Positions 26,198-35,811 of a stretch of 64,000 nt of DNA are shown in pieces. The DNA comes from Bacillota bacterium. Lineage in GTDB: Bacteria; Bacillota; UBA994; PWPR01. The stretch is taken from the NCBI GenBank assembly GCA_028280325.1, contig JANQLZ010000067.1, forward strand, positions 36,220 through 100,219, in the 5' to 3' direction. How positions within the stretch are numbered: position 1 is the first letter of the stretch; each line of letters opens with the position of its first letter. The position numbers and the translations under genes are program-made. The notes beneath the pieces are model-generated. The model had not been told where the DNA came from. It searched no databases and saw nothing but the letters and a program-made list of their open reading frames with translations.

Positions 26198-27358
26198 TTA
26201 TATATTTTTTCTGTAATGCGACGGAACACAGTGGTATTTTTTTTTAAATGCCTTTACAAAGTTACTATGACATGAAAAACCTATGCTTGAATATATGCCA
26301 GTAATTTTAAGATCGCTTTCTTCCAAAAGCCTTTTGGCTTCCGCCAAACGCTTATTTAAATGATGTTGGTAAGGTGATAAACCGTATTGTGCTTTAAACG
26401 CACTTTTCAGACTGCTTAGACTTATTGTAAACTTTTGAGCAAGAAAAGGCATAGTATAATATGCGTCCAGATTATTATCCAGAAATTCCTTGACTTCATT
26501 CGCAATTTTCAATTGAGTTTCACTGCATTTTGTTTTCTTTTTATAGTTGTACTTTTTATAGCTCAATGAAGATACAGCAAGAAGTTCTAAGGCTTTGGCC
26601 TTTATTAATATTTTATTATCATTGCAAACAGCATCATTTAAGTTATCTATAAGTGTATCTATCTGCACATCACCTCTGTACACAATTCCATTTTGAACAG
26701 GTTTATCATGATAGAATTCTTCAAGAAAGCTGTTATCCCATTCCATTTTCTTAACAGCATCAATCATTTTTTGATAATAACAAATCAGCCCTGTTATTTT
26801 TGTATTTTGACCAATACTGTAATATTTGCTTATTGCGTAATTCCCCGAAGCGTTCAAAATGTCACCCTGACGTAGATGAAGTTGAACTCCATTTGTTAGT
26901 TTAACCTTTATTTCTCCGGCAAAAAGCTTATATATTACCAGAGCATTATCAATATAGGACTTTTTTCCACACCAGTCTATGTCATTATACCTACAGTCAG
27001 TCTTAAAAACATAAATACCATCCAGAATTTTATATTTAATAACCGAGCCTGTTGCACAAGTTAAATCCGCTGCAAGTTCAAGCCTGTCTCCTCTTTCACT
27101 TTTTACATCAAAAGTTTTAACAAAGTCATTATTGCGGGCATGAATGTATCTAAAATAATCTATGTCTACCAAATTATTTTTCCTGTTTTTTTTAGTATCT
27201 CTTATTTCTAAGCTTTTCATAGCTTCATTTATGTAACCTTTCAAACACTTGTAAGACCACTGGAGTCGCATAACTGAAATTCTTATTAAGTATTCAATCT
27301 CCATGTCAGTCTTTGTTAAAACGTCCTCTTCCTCTTTCAAAACAGTCCAGTATTTCAC
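26198..27358 (-). CDS. AraC-family transcriptional regulator
   Basis: The C-terminal 100 residues are a double helix-turn-helix of the AraC/XylS type (FTISLSSLKSAFKAQYGLSPYQH and IYSSIGFSCHSNFVKAFKKKYHCVPSHYR). The N-terminal 270 residues carry a ligand-binding part with beta strands. Position next to an ECF/YbtPQ-like module resembles YbtA- and PchR-type regulators that sense siderophores. It is on the same strand as the transporter genes, 289 bases beyond the last one. Confidence 0.88.
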   Translation of the reverse strand: MKYWTVLKEEEDVLTKTDMEIEYLIRISVMRLQWSYKCLKGYINEAMKSLEIRDTKKNRKNNLVDIDYFRYIHARNNDFVKTFDVKSERGDRLELAADLTCATGSVIKYKILDGIYVFKTDCRYNDIDWCGKKSYIDNALVIYKLFAGEIKVKLTNGVQLHLRQGDILNASGNYAISKYYSIGQNTKITGLICYYQKMIDAVKKMEWDNSFLEEFYHDKPVQNGIVYRGDVQIDTLIDNLNDAVCNDNKILIKAKALELLAVSSLSYKKYNYKKKTKCSETQLKIANEVKEFLDNNLDAYYTMPFLAQKFTISLSSLKSAFKAQYGLSPYQHHLNKRLAEAKRLLEESDLKITGIYSSIGFSCHSNFVKAFKKKYHCVPSHYRKNI

Positions 27359-27647
27359 AAAATACCATTGTTAGCTGTGACTAACTCAGTCTATCACGTT
27401 TTTTACTCTTATTCAACTACAACTGACGATAGCATATCTATAATCTGTACACTTTTAGCAAAGTTGCAATACTGGAAGAGGGAGATGCAATAACTAAACG
27501 CTGTATTTACAACGTTTTTCGCTTATTTCACCCCTGTTTGAGAGTTACTGTTTTATTCGTGCCTAAGGTCGCGATGGTGTGATGGGAACAGGACTTATTG
27601 TTAATACCCTCGCCTCCCTCTCACTTTCAAAATGGCGTTGCAGTGTT

Positions 27648-29066
27648 TCAGTTGTCACTTAATGAAATAACCCGATCGCAACAAAGGTTTATCAGTTCAT
27701 AATCATGGGTTATGATCAGGATCAGCTTATTTTTTGTTTTCAGGATCTTTATTATTTCTGCGAAGGCTTCCATATGGACGTAGTCGAGACCGCTGGTGGG
27801 CTCGTCAAAGATAATATAATCCTTTCCGGCCATAATACTCGCTCCGATTACCAACCTTTGTTTTTGTCCACCCGATAATGACATCGGGTGCTTAGCACTA
27901 TACTCAAGCAAATCTAGCTCGGCCAGGACTTTATTGATTTCTTCCATCAAGGCATCGTTGCTGGCTGCCAGCAGCATTTCATCCATTACCGATTCTGTAA
28001 ATAACTGATGATTAACATCCTGCATTACCAGCTCAAACGCTTTCAGCCTTTTCTTTTCAGAGTATTCTTTGCCGTTTAACAGCAGCAGACCTCCCTTTTT
28101 TAATCCACAAAGACAATGGGCAAGGGTAGATTTGCCACAACCGTTTTTACCAATAATAGCTACAACCTGTTCTCTATTTAGGGCAATATGTTCAATATTT
28201 ATTACGGGTGTTTTCCCATATTTATAATTAAGATGCTTAAGCTCAAAATCACTATTAATTGAACCTGCCCAGTTTGAACTTTCATCGCCTGTGACCAGTG
28301 TTAAAATTTCTTTTTTAATTTCAGTCCTATGAACATCTCTGAGCCCCATTGCTTTTCTAGCTTGATCTGAGAGCGACAAAAATTCTTCTCTCTGATACAC
28401 TCGCTTTATCTCACCAGACTCCATATAAATTACCTTGTCCACAATATCCATGAGGTGAAAGAACCGATGCTCGGCAACTAAAATAGTATGATTCTTCTCC
28501 TTAAGGCTACTTAGAATGCCACTAAGTTCGTCGATAGCGCCTTGATCGAGATTAGCACTCGGTTCATCAAAGACAAATATTTCGGGCTTTCCAGCATAGG
28601 TACTGGCACAGGCAATCTTTTGCTTTTCACCACCTGACAATCCAAAAATATTTCTGTGCAAAAGCTTAGTCAAATTAAAAAGCTTAGTGGTCTCCCTCAG
28701 TCTGTTTTCCAACTCAAGCTCAGGTACCCCTTTGTTAGAGGCACTAAACAGAACTTCGTCTGTGGTATTTAAATGAAAAAACTGCGACTTGGGATTTTGA
28801 AATACACTTCCAACACTTAATGACATCTCCTGTACCCCGTGTTTTTGAACATCTTTATTATCGACAAAAATCCTTCCTCTAAGATTTCCTAAGGTGTGGT
28901 GAGGAATAATACCGCTGATCATATTTAACAAGGTACTTTTACCGCAGCCTGATTTTCCCGTCAGCAATACAAACTCACCAGCCTTAACCTTTAAGTTTAT
29001 ATTTTTTAATACATCCTCATTGGGGCTGTTTTGATAGGAAAAAAATAAGCTTTCTATTTTAATCAA
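27648..29066 (-). CDS. ECF transporter ATPase, two ABC domains fused
   Basis: One chain of 472 residues contains two full ABC domains: Walker A GKSGCGKS (37-44) with signature LSGGEKQK, and a second GKNGCGKS near 300 with LSGGQKQR. In the ECF transporter core these would serve as EcfA and EcfA'. Start is TTG 29066-29064 with AGGAGG upstream. It is the last gene of the transporter run, 11 bases behind ecfT. Confidence 0.9.
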   Translation of the reverse strand: MIKIESLFFSYQNSPNEDVLKNINLKVKAGEFVLLTGKSGCGKSTLLNMISGIIPHHTLGNLRGRIFVDNKDVQKHGVQEMSLSVGSVFQNPKSQFFHLNTTDEVLFSASNKGVPELELENRLRETTKLFNLTKLLHRNIFGLSGGEKQKIACASTYAGKPEIFVFDEPSANLDQGAIDELSGILSSLKEKNHTILVAEHRFFHLMDIVDKVIYMESGEIKRVYQREEFLSLSDQARKAMGLRDVHRTEIKKEILTLVTGDESSNWAGSINSDFELKHLNYKYGKTPVINIEHIALNREQVVAIIGKNGCGKSTLAHCLCGLKKGGLLLLNGKEYSEKKRLKAFELVMQDVNHQLFTESVMDEMLLAASNDALMEEINKVLAELDLLEYSAKHPMSLSGGQKQRLVIGASIMAGKDYIIFDEPTSGLDYVHMEAFAEIIKILKTKNKLILIITHDYELINLCCDRVISLSDN

Positions 29067-29077
29067 TTAACTGCCTC

Positions 29078-29773
29078 CTATAACTGCACAAAAAATACAA
29101 AAACCATCATAATTAGAAAAATGAAAAGCACTCCATAATCTACTGCTCCCATTTTTACCGTTCGGAGATATGTTCTTTTTTGTTCTCCACCTAATCCCCT
29201 GGTCAAAGATGCCACAGTAAGCTCTTCTCCCGATTTCAGCAAAGAAAAAAGCATGGGAATATACATATACTCAAAAGTTTTCATTGGTTGAGTAGCTAAG
29301 CTTTTAAATCCAAAACTAATACCACGCAGCTTCATAGCATTAGCAATAGCCTGTTTTTCTTCCTTTATCGTTGGGATAAAACGAAACAGTACTAAAAAAG
29401 ATATAATCACAGAGTTTGGCATTTTCATCTTATCGAGTGCAATAGCTAAATCGTTTATTTCAGTTGTTCTGATAAGTAAAAAGCCATAAGCAATGAAGGG
29501 CAAAAAAAGCCCTACTCCAATGATTAGATGACTAAGGATCGTTACTATTATTTTGGGTAAAAATGAGGATATCAGGCCAAATGCTTCAAAAAACGCATAC
29601 ATGCCCAAATAAATCAGGGCAACCTTATACTCCTTTGACAATAACAGAAGCAGAAGGGCATAGCCCACAAATAAAAGTATCCATGAGCTACCCTGAAATA
29701 AGGCTATCGGCACATTGACTAAGAGGCAAAGCAGTAGTTTTGTGCGCGGATCAAGTTTCAGGGCCTTCATCAT
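29078..29773 (-). CDS. ecfT: ECF transporter transmembrane (T) component
   Basis: The 231-residue protein has four to six membrane segments and the T-component coupling helices with Ala-Arg-Gly-type motifs (AMKLRGISFG and ASLTRGLGG), which contact the ATPase pair. It lies between the S-component gene and the fused ATPase gene, two and eleven bases apart. Confidence 0.9.
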   Translation of the reverse strand: MMKALKLDPRTKLLLCLLVNVPIALFQGSSWILLFVGYALLLLLLSKEYKVALIYLGMYAFFEAFGLISSFLPKIIVTILSHLIIGVGLFLPFIAYGFLLIRTTEINDLAIALDKMKMPNSVIISFLVLFRFIPTIKEEKQAIANAMKLRGISFGFKSLATQPMKTFEYMYIPMLFSLLKSGEELTVASLTRGLGGEQKRTYLRTVKMGAVDYGVLFIFLIMMVFVFFVQL

Positions 29774-29775
29774 GC

Positions 29776-30366
29776 TTATACGATACCGGCCCGCTCAAAG
29801 TGTTTTTTAAGTAGCCCTTTCCCTATGAATGAGCCAGCTATTGCCCCTATAATTGTAACTACGATAATCACAATAAGCATTGTTGGATTAATGAAAGTGG
29901 CAATAATATCTGCATATTCAGTGCCGCTGTGTTCAATTAGCATCTGCATAAATTCATCCTTTAAGATCCAGAACGACGCATAGGTACCAAACAGCAGGAA
30001 GCCAAAACAGACAAAGCTGATAGTATTTAGTTTAAAGGATTTGTATTCACCACGTGAGACAAAAAATTCGGCCAACGCTACCGCCCCCAACCCGAAAACG
30101 AGCTTTGTCCATACTACACCTGTCATGAATGAGACTATTAAAACAATTAAACTCCCCATAATTGCTACAGAGTATTTTTTACCGACTTTAGAAATAAACA
30201 GGGTGTAAATTGTCCCCATGATCAGGTTGCTTATGGCTGCTATAAAGAAATATATTACCGGTACCATACCAAGGGTTATAATTAAAGCAAGATACAAAAC
30301 AAGATAGATAGCCGAAAAGAGTCCGATAGAAATAAAGTCCTTTACTTCTAATTTGTTATTATTCAT
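29776..30366 (-). CDS. MptD/Trep_Strep-family ECF substrate-binding (S) component
   Basis: This 196-residue membrane protein has about six membrane segments and the opening of the MptD family of putative S components (LEVKDFISIGLFSAIYLVLYLALIITLG shortened here to the first residues). Members are found with YbtPQ-like exporters and AraC regulators and are thought to handle metals or siderophores; this is family context, not proof. Its start overlaps the end of the upstream ABC gene by eight bases. Confidence 0.82.
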   Translation of the reverse strand: MNNNKLEVKDFISIGLFSAIYLVLYLALIITLGMVPVIYFFIAAISNLIMGTIYTLFISKVGKKYSVAIMGSLIVLIVSFMTGVVWTKLVFGLGAVALAEFFVSRGEYKSFKLNTISFVCFGFLLFGTYASFWILKDEFMQMLIEHSGTEYADIIATFINPTMLIVIIVVTIIGAIAGSFIGKGLLKKHFERAGIV

Positions 30367-32110
30367 TTAAATTACCTCTCTCAATTTGCCAGGTTTTACT
30401 TCTCTGGCGTTTTTCCCAAAGGGATTTATATAAACCTGCTTTGCCTATCAAAGTCTTATGATTGCCGCTGTCTATAACTCGGCCACCATCAATAACAATA
30501 ATCTTATCTGCGTTTTTTATAGTGGAAAGTTTATGGGCAATAACTATCAGTGTTTTTTTAGCAATAAGCTCGTTTATAGCCTCTTGAATATATACCTCAT
30601 TGTCGGGGTCAATACTTGCCGTTGCTTCGTCAAGTAGCACAATGGGGGCATCCTTCAGGATAGCTCTAGCAATGGAAATTCTCTGTTTCTCGCCGCCCGA
30701 AAGGCTTGTACCACCTTCTCCAATGATGGTATTAAAGCCATCTTTATACTGCATGATAAAGTCATAGCATCTGGCTTTTTTTGCAGCCTCAATGACTTCT
30801 ACCTCCATAGCATTTTCCTTGCCAAAGGCAATATTGCTGAAAAATGTATCATTAAATAGATATACCTCCTGAAAAACCACACTAAGCATACTCATCAACT
30901 GTTCAAAAGCCATTTCTCTAATATCTACATCACCTATTTGTATCTCACCCTTGCCCAACTCCCAAAAGCGGGCAATAAGGCTGGTGATTGTTGTTTTCCC
31001 GCAGCCAGATTTTCCAACCAGAGCTGTCATTTGCTTTTGTTTTGCTTTAAAGCTTACTTCCTTAATAATTTCTTCATTTTCATATGAAAATGAGACATTC
31101 TTGAACTCAATGTTGTAATTGGCGACAGGCAAGTATTCTTCAGTATCCTGCATAATATCCGTGTTAAGAACTGCCTCATATCTATCAAGCGCTGCCTCCA
31201 TAATTCTGAACTCTGGGGTTGAACTTGAAATTATCTGGATTGGCTGGAATATCTCAAAAGAGAAGATAATAAGCATAATTGCGAAAGCCAGATTCATTTG
31301 TTGATTCAGCACCTGCATTCCTGAAAAAATAATAGTTGCACTTATGCCCATGGCAATCAGAGCGTTTATCAAAAATGTTGGAGGGGTAAATTGGCTTTCA
31401 AACAATATTTGAGTGTGCATTAGTTGATCGAAACTATCATTAGTTTTCTTTTGTTTATCGCCAATTAAGTTAAATGCTTTAATAACCTGTAGCCCCTTGA
31501 CAAATTCTATGACACTTTCCGCTACATCTTTTTGTTTTTCCTGGGTAGCTGCAGATAGTTTCTTAGCAATTTTTTGCATATAATTCAGTATGATGATTGA
31601 AGAAACTGTGATAATAAGGGCAATTAATCCCATCTCCAGCGATAGAAAAAACATATATAAAAGGGTTATAACTATAGCAACAAAGCTCGATACAACCTTT
31701 CCGATTTGCATGGTTCCCCAATCCTCGATAAAGACTATATCGGAGGTTATCACCGCACTTAAATTCCCAATATTACCTTCTGTAAAATAAGCCAGCGAGA
31801 AACGCTTAATTCGATCCCCAAGCTTTAGTCTTTCATCGGCAAACATCTTATGGCCGGTGCCCATTTGATTTAGATTCTCCCTATAGTTAAACAAAATAGC
31901 CAAGAGAAGAGCTAAGGTAAAAATAGCTATAATCGAATAGATATTTTTTAGGCTTAAACTTCCAGCTTCAATTTGCACCAGCGCGAACAGAATAAGTACC
32001 AGTGGGACTTTAATTAAAATGGCGTTAAGAATACTATCAATAATTCCGCTGATCAAGCTCCTTTTTCTCTTACCGGACAGGTTAATAATTCTTTTGATTA
32101 TGGTAAACAC
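30359..32110 (-). CDS. ABC half-transporter (membrane + ATPase), YbtQ/IrtB-like
   Basis: A six-segment ABC membrane domain is fused to an ATPase domain with Walker A GKSGCGKTTI, signature LSGGEKQR and Walker B IVLLDEATASIDP. I place the start at GTG 32110, which has GGAGG six bases upstream, giving 583 residues; the longer frame runs back into the neighbouring gene. It forms a pair with the gene at 32112. In YbtPQ and IrtAB such exporter-fold pairs import iron-siderophore complexes. Confidence 0.88.
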   Translation of the reverse strand: MFTIIKRIINLSGKRKRSLISGIIDSILNAILIKVPLVLILFALVQIEAGSLSLKNIYSIIAIFTLALLLAILFNYRENLNQMGTGHKMFADERLKLGDRIKRFSLAYFTEGNIGNLSAVITSDIVFIEDWGTMQIGKVVSSFVAIVITLLYMFFLSLEMGLIALIITVSSIIILNYMQKIAKKLSAATQEKQKDVAESVIEFVKGLQVIKAFNLIGDKQKKTNDSFDQLMHTQILFESQFTPPTFLINALIAMGISATIIFSGMQVLNQQMNLAFAIMLIIFSFEIFQPIQIISSSTPEFRIMEAALDRYEAVLNTDIMQDTEEYLPVANYNIEFKNVSFSYENEEIIKEVSFKAKQKQMTALVGKSGCGKTTITSLIARFWELGKGEIQIGDVDIREMAFEQLMSMLSVVFQEVYLFNDTFFSNIAFGKENAMEVEVIEAAKKARCYDFIMQYKDGFNTIIGEGGTSLSGGEKQRISIARAILKDAPIVLLDEATASIDPDNEVYIQEAINELIAKKTLIVIAHKLSTIKNADKIIVIDGGRVIDSGNHKTLIGKAGLYKSLWEKRQRSKTWQIERGNLNE

Positions 32111-32111
32111 G

Positions 32112-33839
32112 CTATACCTCCAGTTCCCAGTTATATGTTCTCTCATTAGCAAGCCACAGCTCTTTGTAAGCCAGAGAACATTCAAGTAGTTCTTTATGTA
32201 TTCCGCTGGAAATAATTTCTCCATTATTAATTACTAGTATCTTGTCAGCGTTAGCGATGCTTCTAAGTCTGTGGGCAATAACGATTACTGTTTTATTCTT
32301 CATCAGTTTGCCTATCGCATCTTGAATAAGATCTTCATTTTCGGAATCGGCATAGGCTGTTGCTTCGTCCAATATCAGTATAGGTGCGTTCTTGAGTAGC
32401 GCCCTGGCTATGGTAATTCTTTGTTTTTCTCCACCTGATAATTTTCCGCCACTGCTGCCAACTACTGTTTGATAACCTTTTTCCAGGGAAATAATAAAAT
32501 CGTGAATTGAGGCTGACTTTGCGGCTTTGATAATCTCTTCATCTGTGGCATCCTGTTTGCCGATTCTGATGTTTTCCATTATTGTTTCATCAAACAAAAA
32601 ACTATCCTGTGAAACATAACTGATAATATCCGCATGAACATCCTGCGTATAGTCGCGGATATCAATACCACCGATATTGATGCTACCGCCTTTCACATCG
32701 TAATAATGAACAAGCAACTTAGCTATAGTGCTTTTCCCTCCCCCGCTTGGGCCTACCAGTGCGGTGAGTTCATTTTGCTTTATTTGGAAGCTGACATTAT
32801 TAATAACTGTTGTATCATCATAAGCGAAGGATACATTTTTAAATTCTATGCCATAATTATCGGGGTGTTTAGTAAGTTTTCCTGTTTGCAGGTCAGGATA
32901 GTCAAACGCCTTCTCAAGCTCCAATATTACTTGCTTTGTTTTAACAATCAGAGGTATAAAGCTAAACGCTTTACCTAATGGTATTCCTATTCCCAAATTT
33001 AGCATGAGAGTGAAAAGCAAAGTGTCCAGAGACACCGTTCCGTTGTGATACATCAAAAGACCAACGGGAAGAGTTAAGATAATCACACAGGGAAGTAGCG
33101 TGGTTTCTACCGCCATAGCCTTCCATAATCGCTTAGACCAGGCATATCCTAAATCTCTGTATCTCTCAACACTGTTGCCATACTTTTCGTATGAAGCTGC
33201 AGTTTTGCCAAAAACCTTGATAACTGGCATTCCTGAAATATATTCAACAATGGTGTTCCCCAGTTCCGCTTGAGAAGCATAATAAGCAGGCATATTTTTT
33301 AAACCGATTTTTGCTATTAGGCCCATAGCCCCTATTCCAAATGGTAAGGAGCCCAGTGATAAAAGACCCATTCGCCAATCCTTGCAAAATATTATAATGA
33401 ACACTGCCAGGGGTAATACCAGGTTAGGAATACCTTCAGGAATTAGATGGGCCAGGTTGAACTCTATCTTGCCGATATCTTCCACAAATTTTTGTTTATA
33501 GGAGCCAGCACCAGCACTTTGCACAAAACCGAGAGGCTGTTTCACCATTCTGTCAGCTAATTTTTTTCTCATTCTGGCCAGCGTACGGTAGGCCCCTTTG
33601 TGGGATAGCTTTATTCCAATTGCATACATCAATGCTTTCAACAGTAAAAATAAACCTATACTGCTCCCTAAGTAAACAACATATTTTATTGATATAGGTT
33701 GTTCTTTAATAAGCTTAAGCAATAAATCGTTCACCAGAAAATAAGGAACAATGCCACAAATGACTGCTATTAAAATACAAAATACTGCCTGGTAAATATA
33801 TCTTATGTTTTTACCAGCATAATGCATAATCTTATTCAA
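32112..33839 (-). CDS. ABC half-transporter (membrane + ATPase), YbtP/IrtA-like
   Basis: The 575-residue protein has the same fused layout: six membrane segments, Walker A GPSGGGKST, signature LSGGEKQR, Walker B ILILDEATAYAD. The stop TAG lies two bases before the start of its partner gene. It is the first gene of the transporter run. Upstream there is a palindrome (33924-33939) that may be an operator. Confidence 0.88.
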   Translation of the reverse strand: MNKIMHYAGKNIRYIYQAVFCILIAVICGIVPYFLVNDLLLKLIKEQPISIKYVVYLGSSIGLFLLLKALMYAIGIKLSHKGAYRTLARMRKKLADRMVKQPLGFVQSAGAGSYKQKFVEDIGKIEFNLAHLIPEGIPNLVLPLAVFIIIFCKDWRMGLLSLGSLPFGIGAMGLIAKIGLKNMPAYYASQAELGNTIVEYISGMPVIKVFGKTAASYEKYGNSVERYRDLGYAWSKRLWKAMAVETTLLPCVIILTLPVGLLMYHNGTVSLDTLLFTLMLNLGIGIPLGKAFSFIPLIVKTKQVILELEKAFDYPDLQTGKLTKHPDNYGIEFKNVSFAYDDTTVINNVSFQIKQNELTALVGPSGGGKSTIAKLLVHYYDVKGGSINIGGIDIRDYTQDVHADIISYVSQDSFLFDETIMENIRIGKQDATDEEIIKAAKSASIHDFIISLEKGYQTVVGSSGGKLSGGEKQRITIARALLKNAPILILDEATAYADSENEDLIQDAIGKLMKNKTVIVIAHRLRSIANADKILVINNGEIISSGIHKELLECSLAYKELWLANERTYNWELEV

Positions 33840-33923
33840 TCACATAAACCCTCCATTTTGATGCCACTCTGAAACATTTGTTTGTTTTGAGTTACCTAGA
33901 ATACAGTCTTTCTCATAACAATA

Positions 33924-33939
33924 GTTAGCTTGCCCTAAC
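33924..33939. promoter_or_regulatory. Candidate DtxR/IdeR-like or AraC operator
   Basis: GTTAG and CTAAC arms with a six-base centre resemble the DtxR box (TTAGGTTAGCCTAA core; about 10 of 14 bases match). It is 85 bases before the first transporter gene. Confidence 0.35.
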
Positions 33940-34143
33940 ACCATTAACAGAACCTATAATACTATCATTACTATTAGAAAACTAGATTTAAACAGGCAAA
34001 AAAAAGAGCTAATCAGTCAAAAACAGAAAGCTCTCTCAGAAAACAGATACCTTTTATTTGTTGCAACTAAAACTTTGAGGAGCAAGTTAGCAAGGCTATA
34101 GTGAATTGCTTTTATGATAATCCTAAATCTATGTTCTAAAAAA

Positions 34144-34190
34144 TTGCCATAATCTTTGATTTTTACATATAAAACCTTAGATTATGGCAA
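34144..34190 (-). repeat. Palindromic element, copy B (paired with 26097-26141)
   Basis: On the minus strand TTGCCATAATCT pairs exactly with AGATTATGGCAA and is followed by TTTTTT, so it can act as a terminator for the Crp-family gene. The likeness with copy A covers the stem and about 60 flanking bases. Confidence 0.75.
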
Positions 34191-34338
34191 CTCCATACTC
34201 AAATCATTTCTCTATGCTTTTATTACCAGTTTTTTAGTGGTTTTTAAACATAGAAATACTTACACTCGCTACTACTCAATAAAATACATTATAGAAAGCT
34301 ATTCTTTAATAGTCTGAAACAGACTATTACACCTTATA

Positions 34339-35007
34339 TCAATTAGTAATACCCTTACTTGTCATCGCCTTATCAGCCAAATAAATATTACCATTAATGA
34401 GCTCTATGCAGTTGCTTTGCTGCAATTTCTCCAGGGCTCGATACAGAGACGATCTGCTAATAGCTAAATAATTGGCTAAGTCTGTTTTAGTCATTTTTAT
34501 TTCTACCGGGCTGTTAATTCCGGTACATCTTAGTCGCAAAAAATGCAGCACTCTGTCCTCAATATTGTTGTAGGTAAACACCTCAATTTTATTGTTTAAA
34601 AAGTTTATTCTGTTGCTAACATACCCCAGATAGTTTTCAAGTACTTTGCTGTTTATAGCAAATATCTTCATTAATTCATCTTGCTTAATAAAGATAATTT
34701 TAGAGAGTTTTTGGGCTATCAGCTCACTGGGATAATTCATTTTATCATTAAAAATTGCTGAAATCCCCAGTAGATAGCCAGGTTTTAGGGTATTTAGTTT
34801 TATTAGCTTACCAGAATAGTGGTTTTTAATTACGGTAATCTCACCAGTTATGATTATACCTAATTGAGATGCAAACTTTACTTCAGAAAAAACTGTTTCG
34901 TTTTTATTATATTCTTTAGTTAGGTAATTAACTGCATTCATTATTTTTCTTATATCTTTGAGGGGTATGTTCCTGAACAAGTAACACTTTTTTAATGAGT
35001 TAAACAT
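34339..35007 (-). CDS. Crp/Fnr-family transcriptional regulator
   Basis: A cyclic-nucleotide-binding-like beta-roll (about 20-110) precedes a winged helix with the Crp motif (KTDLANYLAISRSSLYRALEKL). Cysteines of an Fnr-type iron-sulfur site are not seen in a cluster. I start it at ATG 35007 because GGGAG lies seven bases upstream; this gives 222 residues. A perfect palindrome with Crp spacing overlaps its upstream end, and the GTPase operon runs the other way. Confidence 0.88.
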   Translation of the reverse strand: MFNSLKKCYLFRNIPLKDIRKIMNAVNYLTKEYNKNETVFSEVKFASQLGIIITGEITVIKNHYSGKLIKLNTLKPGYLLGISAIFNDKMNYPSELIAQKLSKIIFIKQDELMKIFAINSKVLENYLGYVSNRINFLNNKIEVFTYNNIEDRVLHFLRLRCTGINSPVEIKMTKTDLANYLAISRSSLYRALEKLQQSNCIELINGNIYLADKAMTSKGITN

Positions 35008-35020
35008 AATTATGCTCCCA

Positions 35021-35036
35021 TGTCCCAACTGGGACA
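35021..35036. promoter_or_regulatory. Palindromic operator, Crp-family spacing
   Basis: TGTCCCA-AC-TGGGACA has perfect seven-base arms and the 16-base size of Crp-family sites (TGT..ACA ends). It lies between the regulator and the divergent operon, so the regulator probably controls itself or both. Confidence 0.65.
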
Positions 35037-35071
35037 ATTTTTAAGAATTAAGTAAGATATAATTTGATCAT

Positions 35072-35086
35072 TGATATTGATTATCA
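35072..35086 (+). promoter_or_regulatory. Fur-box match upstream of the GTPase operon
   Basis: TGATATTGATTATCA differs from the 7-1-7 Fur box TGATAATnATTATCA at a single defined position. It lies 24 bases before the start of the first gene, where a repressor would block transcription or initiation. Confidence 0.65.
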
Positions 35087-35109
35087 TTATACACCAGTGG
35101 GGTGGTTTT

Positions 35110-35811
35110 TTGAAAATAATAATTTTTGCTGGTGCTCCTGCTAGCGGTAAAACCTCAGTAATCTATCACATTATTGAGCAAATGCTAAATGAAAGTCAGC
35201 AGATTTGTATAGCCAAGCTTGACTGCTTAAGCTCTAATGAACACCAGATATATGAGAAATTAAATATTCCTGTGGTAGTTGGTTTAAGTAAAGATTTATG
35301 TCCAGATCATTACTTAGCGATAAACCTACTGGAAATATACGATTGGGCCAAAGATCATAATTCTGATTATTTGTTTATAGAAACTGCCGGCCTGTGCAAC
35401 CGTTGTGCTCCCTTTTTAGAGTCAGCACTGAATTTATGTGTAATAGACTGTGTTTCAAGTATAAAGTCTCCTGAAAAACTTGGGCCGATGGTCTCAACAG
35501 CTGATGTTATTGTTGTTACAAAAGGAGATATGATATCTCAGGCCGAACGTGAGGTTTTTAATTATCATGTAAAATCTATTAACAATCAGGCAGTTATAAT
35601 TGAAGCTAACGGTTTAAATGGGTTGGGCTGCCATCGAATAAGGTATTTAATTGTCAACTCTAACGACTTAACAACTCTTGAAGGGGAAAAACTTGTTTAT
35701 AGTATGCCTAAAGCAATATGCTCCTATTGCGTCGGTGAAACCAGAATAGGTCAGCAGTATCAGCAGGGCATGATAAGTTTAATAGACTTTAATGAACATG
35801 AAAGTATTTAA
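35110..35811 (+). CDS. P-loop GTPase of the HypB/CobW-like class with two CxxC motifs
   Basis: The start is TTG 35110 with GGGGTGG just upstream; the protein has 233 residues. It shows a P-loop GAPASGKT (8-15), a Walker B-like ETAG (91-94) as in HypB/CobW metallochaperone GTPases, and a guanine-specificity motif TKGD (137-140). Two CxxC motifs, C96/C99 (LCNRC) and C204/C207 (ICSYC), could bind a metal or cluster. It leads a three-gene overlapping operon with an ABC-type ATPase and a cytoplasmic binding-protein fold. A metal-centre assembly role is inferred. Confidence 0.7.
   Translation: MKIIIFAGAPASGKTSVIYHIIEQMLNESQQICIAKLDCLSSNEHQIYEKLNIPVVVGLSKDLCPDHYLAINLLEIYDWAKDHNSDYLFIETAGLCNRCAPFLESALNLCVIDCVSSIKSPEKLGPMVSTADVIVVTKGDMISQAEREVFNYHVKSINNQAVIIEANGLNGLGCHRIRYLIVNSNDLTTLEGEKLVYSMPKAICSYCVGETRIGQQYQQGMISLIDFNEHESI

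Larger units (their letters stand above)
33840..34338. other. Regulatory gap between transporter and Crp-family genes
   Basis: No coding frame. It holds the GTTAG..CTAAC palindrome and the second copy of the palindromic element. Both neighbouring genes lie on the minus strand, so it must contain the transporter promoter. Confidence 0.5.

Noticed and set aside
32111..32224. N-terminal extension of the YbtQ-like half-transporter
   Set aside because: It would overlap the previous gene by 113 bases; GTG 32110 with GGAGG fits far better.
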